DNA of 56,287 nt. It comes from Mycolicibacter arupensis. Lineage in GTDB: Bacteria; Actinomycetota; Actinomycetes; Mycobacteriales; Mycobacteriaceae. A model generated the notes under the pieces. That model saw only the letters and a program-made list of their open reading frames with translations. It did no database searches and was not told the origin of the DNA. Positions 8,143 to 17,443 of this stretch are shown here, in pieces (positions within the stretch are counted from its first letter, which is position 1; each line of letters opens with the position of its first letter). The stretch covers positions 1 through 56,287 of the forward strand of contig NZ_MVHH01000028.1 in the NCBI RefSeq assembly GCF_002086515.1. Direction: 5' to 3'. The translations under genes were made by a program, and so were the position numbers.

Positions 8143-11136
8143 GTGACTACCATTCAAGCCGTGGAGCTGGGGGTTTTGGGTCCTCTTCAGGCTCGGCACG
8201 AGGGGGCGCCGGTCGCGATTCCGGGCGCCAAGCCGCGTGCCATCCTCACCATGCTCGGCCTACACGGCGGTGGCGTCGTGTCCGCCGAAACCCTGATCGA
8301 TCTGCTCTGGGGCACCCAGCCGCCCCGGACCGCCGCCAAGGCGCTGCAGACGCACATCTCTTCGCTGCGCCGCGCATTGGGCGACGGCTTCGTGCTCACC
8401 GAGGGAACGGGCTGGACCCTCGCCACGACCGCGGTGGACGCTCCCCGCTACAAGGCGGCCACCAGGGCCGGTAGCGATGCCGCGACGGCCGGCGACACCA
8501 ACGCGGCGGTGGCCAGTTTTGACGAGGCACTGAACCTGTGGCGCGGAATTCCCGAACTGCCCGATTCGCGGCGCGGTGTGGCGGAGAAAACCCGCTGGAT
8601 CGAAGCGCACGCCGCTTTGATCGAGGATCGCGCCGACGCGCTGCTGGCGACGGGGCGGGCCGCGGAGATCGTCGGTGAGCTGGAGGCCGCGGTGGCCGAA
8701 GCACCCCTGCGCGAACGGCGCTGGGCCCAGCTCATGCTCGCCCTCTACCGAGCCGGCCGACAAGGCGAGGCCCTGGGCGCCTATCAGCGAGCGCGGTCTC
8801 TGAACGCCGATGAGCTCGGCGTTGACCCGGGCCCGGAGCTACGACGCCTGGCGGCGGCGATCATCGCCCAGGACGCCGCCCTAGATCACCCGGCAGCCCA
8901 ACAGCTCCGGTCAGTGACGCGCGCCGTGACCTTCCTGCTCACCGATATCGAAGGCTCGACCGCAGCGTGGGAGGCCGATGCCACCGCCATGGCCGTGGCG
9001 CTCGCCCGCCACGACGAGCTGGTCGAACAGATCGTCACCTCCCGCGGCGGCCGGCTCATCAAGACCCGCGGCGAAGGTGACGCCACCTTCTCGGTGTTCG
9101 ATCGGCCCTCCGCAGCGGCGGCCGCAGCTGTCGAACTTCAGGACGCGGTCCTGCACGAGCCGTGGGCCTTGAAGGAGGCCATGCGAATCCGGATCGCACT
9201 GCATACCGGCGAGGTGGAGCTGCGCGACGGGGACTACTTCGGTCGCGCCGTCAATCGCGCCGCCCGACTGCGGTCGCTGGCCATCGGAGGCCAGATCCTG
9301 TGCTCAGGCGCCACTGCCGAGCTCGTCATCGACACCCTGCCCGACGATGTCGTCCTCGCCGATCACGGGATGCGCCAGCTACGCAATCTTCCGCGCCCGG
9401 AACACGTCTTCGAGCTGCACCGGCAGACCTCCGCTCCGGTGGAGGAGGACACTTCCCCCGAGCCCGTCACCCGGCCCGAACTCCCCGCGGTTCTGGGTGG
9501 CCCCGGCCGGTTTGTGGGGCGCGGCCGCGAGCTGGAACGCCTCGCCTCGGCATGGCAGAGCGCGCTGGCCGGCGGCATTCACGCGATGCTGATCTCCGGT
9601 GAACCCGGTGTCGGCAAAACGCGCTTGGCCGGCGAGTGGGCCCACCAGGCATACGAAGACGGCGCCATCGTCTTATACGGCCGATCCGACGAAGACCTGG
9701 GCGCGCCTTACCAGCCGTTCGCCGAGGCGTTGCGATCGCTCGTCCCGTGCATCGGCGCCAACCGCCTGCGTGGGATACGCGGGACGGAGTCGCTGCTTGC
9801 GCTGATTCCCGGGTTGAGCGAGATGCTGCCGGATCTCTCCGCGCCACCTGGCGCCGATCCCGACACGGAACGCTACGCACTCTTTGACGCGGTTGTCGCG
9901 CTGATGGAACTCGCCTCCGCCAGCGCGCCCGTCGTCCTGATTCTCGATGACCTGCACTGGGCGGCCAAGCCCACGCTGCTGTTGTTGCGGCACCTGCTGC
10001 GCTTCGGAGACCACACCCGCGTGCAGATCGTCGGGACCTACCGCAGCACCGACCTTGACCGATCCCATCCGCTGGCGGCGATGCTCGCCGACCTCCACCG
10101 AGGCGGCACCGCGAGCCGGGTTGCCCTTAGTGGCCTCGATCGCGACGACGTCACCGCCTACGTTGCCGGAGCCGGGTACGACGACGACCACCTCGCCCAG
10201 GCACTGGCGTCGGTCACCGGCGGCAATCCGTTCTTCTTGATCGAAGCGCTGCGCCACGTGGACGAGAGCGGCGGAGTTTGGGACCCCAACACCTTGCCGC
10301 AGGGTGTCCGTGAAGCGGTGAGCCGCAGGCTTTCCCGGCTTCCAGCCGACACGAACAAGGCGCTCGCCGCTGCTGCTGTGGTCGGCAGCCGATTCTCGTT
10401 GGACCTCGTGGAGAAGGTGGTTGAACGAGATCTCATCGACGCGTTAGACGAGGCCTGCAAGGCGGGCATCGTCGTCGAGGAGTCCGGCGGTCACTACCGG
10501 TTCAACCACGCCATCGTCCGGCAGTCACTGCTGGCCGAACTCGCATCGGTGCGGCGCATGCGGCTGCACCAACGGATCGCCGCCACGCTGGAAGCGAAGC
10601 CCGGCCCAGACGACGAGCTGCTGGCGGAACTGGCCTACCACTACTACGAATGCGCATGGGCCGGTAACGCGGCGAAAGCCGTCACCTACTGCCGGCGAGC
10701 GGCGGACCAGGCGATGTCGCGCCTGGCCTTCGAAGGTGCGGCCGACCTCTATGGCCAGGCGCTCCACGCGCTGGAGGAGATCGACGACGAGCTTGTTGAT
10801 CGCGCCGACCAGCTGGCCGAGTTGCTGGTCGCGCGTTGCGAGGCATTGCTGGCCGCGGGCGACGTGGCGTCGGCGTCGACTGCGGTGTCGCAGTTGCAGT
10901 CGGCGACCGCCGACTCGGTCCGCCTGAGCGCGTGGGCGACCTGCTTCGACGGTCAGCTCTCGATGCTGACCCACCCGGAGCGGTTGGATGACGTCGAGAC
11001 CGCGCTGGGTGCGGCGGCCGACACCCTGGCCGGGCTCAGCGACGCTGCCGGAGCGGCCAAGGCCCATACCGTTCGAGCCGGGTGTCTTGCCCGGGACGAA
11101 TCGGCGACTGCGAGATCGCCTTGGACAATGCGCTGA
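8143..11136 (+). CDS. wHTH-BTAD-nucleotidyl cyclase-AAA regulator, N-terminal part
   Basis: This is a large cytosolic signalling regulator of 997 residues. Domains in order: OmpR-like winged helix (about 10-95), BTAD helical repeats (about 100-245) as in SARP/AfsR activators, a class III nucleotidyl cyclase domain (about 258-420), an AAA/NB-ARC-like ATPase and TPR-type helices. The cyclase keeps the metal Asp (FLLTDIEGST), the KTRGEGDATF block and the Asn/Arg pair (GRAVNRAARL), so catalysis is plausible. Walker A is GEPGVGKTRL and Walker B VVLILDDLHWA. After CLAR near 11,093 the frame leaves the TPR region and ends in an unrelated tail (DESATARSPWTMR). The homologous continuation is in the -1 frame from 11082, so this looks like the first half of a frameshifted gene. 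Start is GTG. Confidence 0.85.
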   Translation: MTTIQAVELGVLGPLQARHEGAPVAIPGAKPRAILTMLGLHGGGVVSAETLIDLLWGTQPPRTAAKALQTHISSLRRALGDGFVLTEGTGWTLATTAVDAPRYKAATRAGSDAATAGDTNAAVASFDEALNLWRGIPELPDSRRGVAEKTRWIEAHAALIEDRADALLATGRAAEIVGELEAAVAEAPLRERRWAQLMLALYRAGRQGEALGAYQRARSLNADELGVDPGPELRRLAAAIIAQDAALDHPAAQQLRSVTRAVTFLLTDIEGSTAAWEADATAMAVALARHDELVEQIVTSRGGRLIKTRGEGDATFSVFDRPSAAAAAAVELQDAVLHEPWALKEAMRIRIALHTGEVELRDGDYFGRAVNRAARLRSLAIGGQILCSGATAELVIDTLPDDVVLADHGMRQLRNLPRPEHVFELHRQTSAPVEEDTSPEPVTRPELPAVLGGPGRFVGRGRELERLASAWQSALAGGIHAMLISGEPGVGKTRLAGEWAHQAYEDGAIVLYGRSDEDLGAPYQPFAEALRSLVPCIGANRLRGIRGTESLLALIPGLSEMLPDLSAPPGADPDTERYALFDAVVALMELASASAPVVLILDDLHWAAKPTLLLLRHLLRFGDHTRVQIVGTYRSTDLDRSHPLAAMLADLHRGGTASRVALSGLDRDDVTAYVAGAGYDDDHLAQALASVTGGNPFFLIEALRHVDESGGVWDPNTLPQGVREAVSRRLSRLPADTNKALAAAAVVGSRFSLDLVEKVVERDLIDALDEACKAGIVVEESGGHYRFNHAIVRQSLLAELASVRRMRLHQRIAATLEAKPGPDDELLAELAYHYYECAWAGNAAKAVTYCRRAADQAMSRLAFEGAADLYGQALHALEEIDDELVDRADQLAELLVARCEALLAAGDVASASTAVSQLQSATADSVRLSAWATCFDGQLSMLTHPERLDDVETALGAAADTLAGLSDAAGAAKAHTVRAGCLARDESATARSPWTMR
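11082..11136 (+). other. Frameshift junction in cyclase regulator
   Basis: The two frames overlap here. In frame 1 the sequence reads VRAGCLAR and then becomes nonsense; in the -1 frame GRIGDCEIALD resumes the TPR pattern. A loss of 1 or 4 nt close to 11,090-11,097 (context gcccgggacga) would explain it. No X-XXY-YYZ slippery heptamer is visible in the correct phase, so an indel or an assembly error is more likely than programmed frameshifting. Confidence 0.6.
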
Positions 11137-13640
11137 CCGCGGCGCGCGAAGCGCGCGATCACCGCCGGGTGAACGCGGTCCTGGGAGGCGCTCCGCTGGC
11201 AGCGCTGTGGGGCCCCAATCCGGTGCCGCGGGCCGGCGGGCGATGCCTGGACGTGGTGCGGCTGCTGCGCATCACGACCGACTCCCCCGCCGTTGAGGCG
11301 ACGTCCACCCGATGCCAGGCCGTGTTGGAGGCCTTCCGCGGCCGGGCGGCCACCGCCCGGCGCATGATCGCCTCGGCACGGCGCACGGTGACCGAACTGG
11401 GGCTACGCCATGCCCTGCTGGAGGTCGAGGAGTTCGCCGGGATCATCGAACTCATCGTCGACGACCCCAGCGCGGCCGAGGCGCCGCTGCGGCAGGCCTA
11501 CCTGGGCTTCCGCCGGATGGGCTTGGACGCCGACACCGCCGAGGCCGCCGCACTGTTGGGCCGAGTGTGCCTGACGCTGGGGCGGAACACTGAGGCGGAG
11601 GAGCTGTGCACCGAGAGTGAGCGTCTCGCCGGACACGCGCTGAAGGCCTCCATCGCCTGGCGGACGCTGCGAGCACTGCTGCTGGCCCGCAGCGGTGATC
11701 ATGACGCGGCCAGAAAGATGGCCGAGTCCGCGGTAGGTCTGGCCGACCGTACCGACGCTTTGGTCGATCACGGCGACGCCTGCCTGGCACTGGCGACGGT
11801 CCTGGACGCCGCCGGTGATGTGGCTGGGGCACGAAGTGCCGCCGAAAGAGCGGCCACACTCTATGAACGCAAGGGCGCCGAGACCCTGGCCGCCAGGGCT
11901 CATGCGATGCTGGGCGAGCGCGTCACCCCGCCCACCGAGGCACTGCCCGAGCCCGCTGTCGCAGAGCCCGAGAACGCGGCCGAGTTGGAGGCGCTGCACC
12001 CGCGGTTCGGACAGGGCTGCGCGCCGCAGCGGCGTGAAGAGAACCAGACGGCACGCATGTATCGGCGCAACCTGGAGCACTACGCAGCCCACGACTGGCA
12101 GGCGATGGCAACGAGTCTGGCGCCGCACTTGGTGGAGGAAGATCGCCGGCGAGCGGTCAACGCAGGCCTGCAGCAAGGCAAAGACGCGGTTATGGCCGGC
12201 TACCGCGCGTTGGCCGAGATTGGAGCAACCATCGCCTCGGACACCCTCGCCACCCGCGGCCAGTACCTGGCGTTGAATCGCAGCCGGGCCACGGTAGGTG
12301 GCCAGGGTGACGATGCGTTCCATGTCGACTATCTGGAAGTGACAGAGATCGACACGGCCGGACAGTTCGTGACACACATCATCTTCGACATCGAAGACAT
12401 CGATGCCGCCGTCGCCGAACTGGACGCCCGTTACCTGGCGGGCGCGACGAGCGCCTGCGCACAGGCGTGGTCGGTGATAACTGCGGGCTATGCAGCATTC
12501 AACCGACACGACTTTCCCGATCTCGACTGGGTGACCATCGATCACCGTCGCGCGCGAGCGTTCGAACCCGGTGAATTGACGGCGTATATGCGTGCGACGT
12601 GGGATCTGGCGCCCAACGTCGGGGGGTACAGTCAGGCCGTGCATCGGCTGAGCCCCCTGGGCGCGGTCGTCACGCACGTGGTGCGCGGCACCTCACAGGA
12701 TGGGTTCGAGGCCGAATGGCGCGAAGTCGTCCTGTTCGCGGTCGAGGGCGAAATGATCAGCCGCTGCGAAGTATTCGACGAGGCCGACCTCGACACCGCG
12801 CTCGCTAGGTTCGACGAGCTGAGTCGACCGACTCCGGCGCTGGAGAACGCAGCAACACGGACCTGCGTACGCGTTGCCGAGGCATTCGACCGCCGTGAGG
12901 GGGATGCGATCTTCGCGCTTGCCGACGACAACGGCCGCTACGAGGATCGGCGGAAAGGCCTGCGCTCCGTCCTCGACGGTCCCGAGCGGCGCAAAGTCAT
13001 CGACGCCACCTTGAAGACGGTCCCGAGCACCTGGCGGTTGGAGGTAGAACCGATCGCAATCCGCGGATCTCGGCTCTCGCTGACCCGCGACTGTTATCGC
13101 GATGCCGGCGATCCCGATCGAACGGTCGTCGTCGAGCTTTTGCATCTCGTGGAGGTCGACACCACCGGTCTTATGCGGCACACGGTGACTTTCGACCCCG
13201 ACGACACCGATGTCGCCATCGCCGAGCTTGACGCGCGTTACCTCGCCGGCGAAGCGGCCGAATACGCCCAGACGTGGTCGCTCGTCATGAGCGCCTACGC
13301 CGATTTCAACCAGCGCAACGCTTTTGCAACGACGCCGGACTGGATCAGCATCGACCACCGGAGGGGCGCAGGTTTCGAGACCGGAGACATGATCCCCTAT
13401 ATCGAGGCCGCCTGGGCCGACTCCCCCGACACCACCATCTACATCGCAGCGGTGCATCGACTCAGCCAGATCGGCGCGGTCGTCACCCACGTGGCGCAGG
13501 GGGTCTCACAAGACGGTTTCGCCGCCCAGTGGCGCGACATCATCGTCATGACCGTCGACGGCCAACGGTTCAGTCGTTCTGAACTCTTCGACGGGGACGA
13601 CCTCGACGCCGCGCTGGCCAGGTTCGACGAGCTCAGTTGA
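11082..13640 (+). CDS. Same regulator, C-terminal part: TPR plus NTF2-like repeats
   Basis: This frame overlaps the previous one by 55 nt in the -1 frame and continues its TPR region (GRIGDCEIALDNALTAARE). About 300 residues of helical repeats come first. Two copies of a ~265-residue module follow, near 12040-12825 and 12843-13637. Each module holds SnoaL/NTF2-like alpha+beta folds. Each contains an ELDARYLAG segment, a WISIDHRR or WVTIDHRR segment, and a terminal DLD(T/A)ALARFDELS. The GTG at 11082 is the first in-frame start, but the opening residues (MSCP) look accidental. I infer that it was once fused to the upstream cyclase/ATPase protein. It may still be translated by coupling if the frameshift is real. 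Confidence 0.8.
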   Translation: MSCPGRIGDCEIALDNALTAAREARDHRRVNAVLGGAPLAALWGPNPVPRAGGRCLDVVRLLRITTDSPAVEATSTRCQAVLEAFRGRAATARRMIASARRTVTELGLRHALLEVEEFAGIIELIVDDPSAAEAPLRQAYLGFRRMGLDADTAEAAALLGRVCLTLGRNTEAEELCTESERLAGHALKASIAWRTLRALLLARSGDHDAARKMAESAVGLADRTDALVDHGDACLALATVLDAAGDVAGARSAAERAATLYERKGAETLAARAHAMLGERVTPPTEALPEPAVAEPENAAELEALHPRFGQGCAPQRREENQTARMYRRNLEHYAAHDWQAMATSLAPHLVEEDRRRAVNAGLQQGKDAVMAGYRALAEIGATIASDTLATRGQYLALNRSRATVGGQGDDAFHVDYLEVTEIDTAGQFVTHIIFDIEDIDAAVAELDARYLAGATSACAQAWSVITAGYAAFNRHDFPDLDWVTIDHRRARAFEPGELTAYMRATWDLAPNVGGYSQAVHRLSPLGAVVTHVVRGTSQDGFEAEWREVVLFAVEGEMISRCEVFDEADLDTALARFDELSRPTPALENAATRTCVRVAEAFDRREGDAIFALADDNGRYEDRRKGLRSVLDGPERRKVIDATLKTVPSTWRLEVEPIAIRGSRLSLTRDCYRDAGDPDRTVVVELLHLVEVDTTGLMRHTVTFDPDDTDVAIAELDARYLAGEAAEYAQTWSLVMSAYADFNQRNAFATTPDWISIDHRRGAGFETGDMIPYIEAAWADSPDTTIYIAAVHRLSQIGAVVTHVAQGVSQDGFAAQWRDIIVMTVDGQRFSRSELFDGDDLDAALARFDELS

Positions 13641-13652
13641 CCGAGGCGGCAG

Positions 13653-15020
13653 TCACTGCGCCTGACTCACCGACGACATGTGGAAATCGGGAATGCGCAG
13701 CGACGGCATGGACGCCCGGGTGGCCCAGTCGCCCCACTCCCGGGGCAGGGTCGGTTCGGCGATACCGGCCTGGGTGGCGCGGCGCAGCAGGTCCAACGGA
13801 CTCTCGTTGAACCGGAAATTGTTCACCGCCGCAGTCACTTTGCCGTCTTCGACCAAATAGACACCGTCACGGGTCAGACCGGTCAGCAGCAGCGTGGTCG
13901 GGTCCACCTCACGGATGTACCAGAGCGTGGTGAGCAGCAGCCCGCGCTCGGTGGAGGCGATCATCTCGTCCATGCTGGCCGAACCGCCCGTCATCAGCAG
14001 GTTGTCGGCGGGCAGGGCCACAGGGACACCGAACTCGGCGGCGGCGGCCCGCGGATAAGCCAGCGCATTGATCACGCCACCGCGGATCCAGTCCACGCAC
14101 CCGATGTCCAAGCCGTTGTCGAACACCGACGCCGTCTCCGATGAGGCGCCGGTCGCCACGAACGGCGCGCATTCGAGCCCGAACGCGTGCGGGTCGGAGT
14201 ACAGCGTCAGCGGCAGATCGGACAATCGCTCCCCCACCCGGGTTCCGCCGCCGGGTGCCGAGAGTGCGGTTCGGCCTTCCTGGGCGCCGCGGCCGCCCAT
14301 CGTCCAGCCGAGATAGATCATCATGTCGGCGACCGTGGACGGCGGCATCAAGGTCTCGTAGCGTCCGGCCGGCAGTTCGACGCTGCGCGCCGCCCAACCC
14401 AGCCGCGTCGAGAGCTGTTCCAGAAGGGAATCCGTTGGCACGTCGACGAAATCGGGGGTGCTGATGCCGGCCCAGGCACTGGCGCCGGCACGTTTGCCGT
14501 TGATCTCCACCGTCCCGGTGGGCTGAGTGAATCGTCGCCGCAACCCGGTCGAGGACGCCAAGAAGGTGGTCTCCACCTCATGGCGGGCGAATCCATAAAG
14601 CTGGTCGGAACCACCAAAGCCGCGACTCAGTGACGTAGCCAGCCCGGCGAAAACCTCCGCGCCGGTCTCCGGTACCGGGTCATCCCAATCATCCGGTACA
14701 CCGTTGCCGCGCACCAGTTCCGAGACGTCGCGGGCTTCCGGCGCTTGCGCCGCCGCCTCCGCGGAGGCCGCAACGAGCTCGGGGATCAGTGCCGGATCCA
14801 CCTCCGCCGAGCGCAGCGAACCGACCCGTGCGCCATTGTCGTCGGAGACGATTGAGATCACCGTGGTGGTGCGGCTACGCGACACCCCATTGGTGGTCAT
14901 CGAATTGCCGGCCCAGCGCAGTGAGGCCTGCGAACGCTCGGAAACCAGCACTATGGTCTCGGTGTTGTCGCTCTTCGCAGCGGCCAGGGCCGCGTCGATG
15001 ACCTGGTGCGGTCCGATCAT
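13653..15020 (-). CDS. TldE/PmbA family metalloprotease subunit
   Basis: This 455-residue protein belongs to the TldE/PmbA branch of the TldD family. It lacks the HExxxH zinc motif carried by its neighbour and would be the partner subunit of a TldD-TldE heterodimeric protease. Family features seen are the N-terminal alpha/beta region (TIVLVSERSQASLRWAGNSMTTNGVS) and the C-terminal Gly-rich beta-barrel region (PADNLLMTGGSASMDEMIASTERGLLLTTLWYIREVDPTT). Its start overlaps the tldD stop by 4 nt, so the two are translationally coupled. It corresponds in position to Rv2314c. Family members elsewhere process microcin or modified peptides and degrade unfolded peptides; the mycobacterial substrate is unknown. 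Confidence 0.9.
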   Translation of the reverse strand: MIGPHQVIDAALAAAKSDNTETIVLVSERSQASLRWAGNSMTTNGVSRSRTTTVISIVSDDNGARVGSLRSAEVDPALIPELVAASAEAAAQAPEARDVSELVRGNGVPDDWDDPVPETGAEVFAGLATSLSRGFGGSDQLYGFARHEVETTFLASSTGLRRRFTQPTGTVEINGKRAGASAWAGISTPDFVDVPTDSLLEQLSTRLGWAARSVELPAGRYETLMPPSTVADMMIYLGWTMGGRGAQEGRTALSAPGGGTRVGERLSDLPLTLYSDPHAFGLECAPFVATGASSETASVFDNGLDIGCVDWIRGGVINALAYPRAAAAEFGVPVALPADNLLMTGGSASMDEMIASTERGLLLTTLWYIREVDPTTLLLTGLTRDGVYLVEDGKVTAAVNNFRFNESPLDLLRRATQAGIAEPTLPREWGDWATRASMPSLRIPDFHMSSVSQAQ

Positions 15021-16531
15021 TCCCGGCCCCCCTCGCTGCGCGTGTTGAGCACGTTGATCCCCCGGAACAGCGCCGACGGGCAGCCGTGGCTGACCGCTGC
15101 CACTTGGCCTGGCTGGGCCTTACCGCAGTTAAAGGCACCACCCAACCGCCACGTCGAGGCACCACCGACGGCCTCCATGGCGTTCCAGAAATCAGTGGTG
15201 GTTGCCTGATAGGCCACGTCACGCAGTTGGCCATCGAGGCGGCCATCGCGAATCCGGAAGAACCGCTGGCCGGTGAACTGGAAGTTGTAGCGCTGCATAT
15301 CGATCGACCACGATCGGTCTCCGACGATGTAGATGCCGTCATCCACCCGGCCGATCAGATCGACGGTGGACACGTCCTCGGGCCCCGGCTGCAGCGACAC
15401 GTTGGCCATGCGCTGGATCGGGACGTGGTGCGGCGAGTCGGCGTAGGAGCACCCATTGGAACGAGATTGCCCCAGCCTGGGCGCGAACACCCGGTCCAGC
15501 TGATACCCGACGAATCGCCCGTCGCGCACCAGATCCCAGGTCTGGGCCGCAACACCTTCGTCGTCGTAGCCGATGCTCGCCAGCCCGTGGGGAACCGTGC
15601 GGTCCGCCGTCACGTTCATCACCGGCGAGCCGTAGCGCAGCGTACCGAGTTTGTCCGGGGTGGCGAATGACGTTCCGGCGTAGGCCGCCTCGTAGCCGAT
15701 AGCACGGTCGTATTCGGTCGCATGGCCGATGGACTCGTGGATGGTCAACCACAGATTGGTGGGATCGATCACCAGGTCGGTTGGCCCGGCGATCACGCCG
15801 GGGGCTTTCATCTTCTCGGCGAGTAGTACCGGAAGCTGCGCCAATTCGTCCGACCAGTCCCAGACGGTGTCGCCGGCCACCGCCTCCCAGCCCCGCGCGG
15901 TCGGGGGCGCCAGGGTGCGCATCGAGTCGAAGCCTTCCGGCCCGACGGCGACCGCGTCGAGGACCGGCATCAGCCGCACCCGCTGCTGGGTGATCGCCGA
16001 GCCGAACGTGTCGGCGTAGAAGGTCTGCTCCTTGACCGCGGTGAGTGAGGCCGACACATGGTCTACCCCGTCGGCCGCCAGGAGACGGCCCGAGTAGTCC
16101 TCCAACACGTCGATCTTGTCGGCGGTGGGTACGTCGAAGGGATCGATCAGGTAGTCCGATACCCAGCTGGCGTCGCGGTACACGGGCTCGGCGGCAAGCT
16201 CAACGCGTTCGGAGTTGAGGACCGCCAGCGTCTTGGCCACCTGCACGGCGCGACGCGCGGTGTCGGCCGCGACGCCCGGTGCCAGTTCGGCATGCGAGGC
16301 GAAACCCCAGGTGCCGTCGACGATCACGCGCACCGCAAAGCCGAGCTCGCGATCGATGACGGCCGTCTCCAACTCGCCGTCGCGCAGCCGGATGATCTCC
16401 GTCGCTATCCGGTGGATACGCAGGTCAGCATGCTCGGCACCGGCCGCAGTCGCCGCCGACAACGCGGCGTCGGCCAGTTCGTGGCGGGGCAGGGCCAGAA
16501 AGTCGGCGTCGATCCCCCGGTTGGCTGTCAC
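15017..16531 (-). CDS. tldD: TldD family zinc metalloprotease
   Basis: This 504-residue protein carries the TldD zinc motif HESIGHATE (HExxxH) near residue 265. The downstream Gly/Ser-rich half includes QTWDLVRDGRFVGYQLDR and GGAFNCGKAQPGQ. It is the catalytic half of a TldD-TldE pair. The GTG start at 16531 is supported by a TAACGT hexamer ending 6 nt upstream on the minus strand, consistent with a leaderless transcript. The start lies only 33 bp from that of the divergent uspA. It corresponds to Rv2315c in position and type. Confidence 0.93.
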   Translation of the reverse strand: MTANRGIDADFLALPRHELADAALSAATAAGAEHADLRIHRIATEIIRLRDGELETAVIDRELGFAVRVIVDGTWGFASHAELAPGVAADTARRAVQVAKTLAVLNSERVELAAEPVYRDASWVSDYLIDPFDVPTADKIDVLEDYSGRLLAADGVDHVSASLTAVKEQTFYADTFGSAITQQRVRLMPVLDAVAVGPEGFDSMRTLAPPTARGWEAVAGDTVWDWSDELAQLPVLLAEKMKAPGVIAGPTDLVIDPTNLWLTIHESIGHATEYDRAIGYEAAYAGTSFATPDKLGTLRYGSPVMNVTADRTVPHGLASIGYDDEGVAAQTWDLVRDGRFVGYQLDRVFAPRLGQSRSNGCSYADSPHHVPIQRMANVSLQPGPEDVSTVDLIGRVDDGIYIVGDRSWSIDMQRYNFQFTGQRFFRIRDGRLDGQLRDVAYQATTTDFWNAMEAVGGASTWRLGGAFNCGKAQPGQVAAVSHGCPSALFRGINVLNTRSEGGRE

Positions 16532-16564
16532 CCGTCCACGTTATCGACCGGCTTTAATACCTGC
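16532..16564. promoter_or_regulatory. 33-bp divergent tldD/uspA promoter region
   Basis: The two start codons are only 33 bp apart. On the plus strand TTTAAT (16553-16558) ends 6 nt before the uspA ATG. On the minus strand TAACGT ends 6 nt before the tldD GTG. Both fit mycobacterial -10 elements driving leaderless mRNAs, and neither gene has a good ribosome-binding site. The -35 regions would have to lie inside the opposite coding sequence. Confidence 0.5.
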
Positions 16565-17443
16565 ATGGCAGACTCGCCGCGCATGACCCGCTCCACCTCG
16601 CTGGGTTACGCGCTGCTGGCCCCCAGCCTCTTCGGCGTGGTCGCATTCCTGCTCTTGCCGATGCTGGTGGTGGTGTGGCTCAGTCTGCACCGCTGGGATC
16701 TGCTGGGCCCGATCAGTTACGTGGGCGCCGAGAACTGGCGATCGGTGCTGACCGATCCGGTATTCGGAAATTCTCTTGTGGTGACCATGCTTTTCGTGGC
16801 GCTCGTGGTGCCGCTACAGACGCTTCTGGGGCTGGCTGTCGCCGTGCTGCTGGCCCGCGAGTTGCCCGGCAGCGGCGTGTTCCGCACCCTCTATGTGCTG
16901 CCGTGGATCTGCGCACCGTTGGCGATCGCCGTGCTGTGGCGCTGGATTCTGAGCCCCACCGACGGGGCGGTGAGCACACTGCTGCAGCACCGCATCGAAT
17001 GGCTGACCGATCCCGGGCTGGCACTGCCGGTGACTTCAGCGGTGGTGGTGTGGACCAACGTCGGCTATGTCGCGTTGTTCTTCCTGGCCGGCATCCTGGC
17101 CATCCCCACCCAGGTGTTGTCGGCGGCGCGTATCGACGGCGCCAACGGGTGGCAGCGGTTCTGGCGGGTCACCGTGCCGATGCTGCGGCCCACCCTGTTC
17201 TTTGTGCTGGTGACCGGAGTGGTCAGCGCGGCGCAGGTGTTCGACACCGTCTACGCGCTGACCGGCGGCGGACCGAGCGGCCGCACCGACCTGATCGCAC
17301 ACCGCATCTATGACGAGGCGTTCGGTGCCGCGGCGATCGGCCGGGCCGCGGTGATGGCCCTGGTGCTGTTCGCCGTACTGGTCGGTGTGACGGTGGTACA
17401 ACAGCTTTCACTGGGTCGGCGGGTCAGTTATGACCTCACGTAA
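16565..17443 (+). CDS. uspA: Sugar ABC transporter permease UspA
   Basis: This is a 292-residue MalF-type inner-membrane permease with about six transmembrane helices. The cytoplasmic EAA loop is visible as AARIDGANGWQRFWRVTVPMLRP. With uspB and uspC it forms an importer that matches Rv2316-Rv2318 of M. tuberculosis, where UspC recognises amino-sugars. No ATPase gene lies in this cluster, so a shared MsiK-like ATPase elsewhere is expected. The frame is open far upstream; ATG 16565 is preferred on length and on the -10 element just before it. An alternative ATG is at 16583. The 3' end overlaps uspB by 14 nt. Confidence 0.92.
   Translation: MADSPRMTRSTSLGYALLAPSLFGVVAFLLLPMLVVVWLSLHRWDLLGPISYVGAENWRSVLTDPVFGNSLVVTMLFVALVVPLQTLLGLAVAVLLARELPGSGVFRTLYVLPWICAPLAIAVLWRWILSPTDGAVSTLLQHRIEWLTDPGLALPVTSAVVVWTNVGYVALFFLAGILAIPTQVLSAARIDGANGWQRFWRVTVPMLRPTLFFVLVTGVVSAAQVFDTVYALTGGGPSGRTDLIAHRIYDEAFGAAAIGRAAVMALVLFAVLVGVTVVQQLSLGRRVSYDLT

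Noticed and set aside
11082..11136. Programmed -1 frameshifting in the cyclase regulator
   Set aside because: No slippery heptamer in the right phase and no clear downstream stimulatory structure; an indel is simpler.
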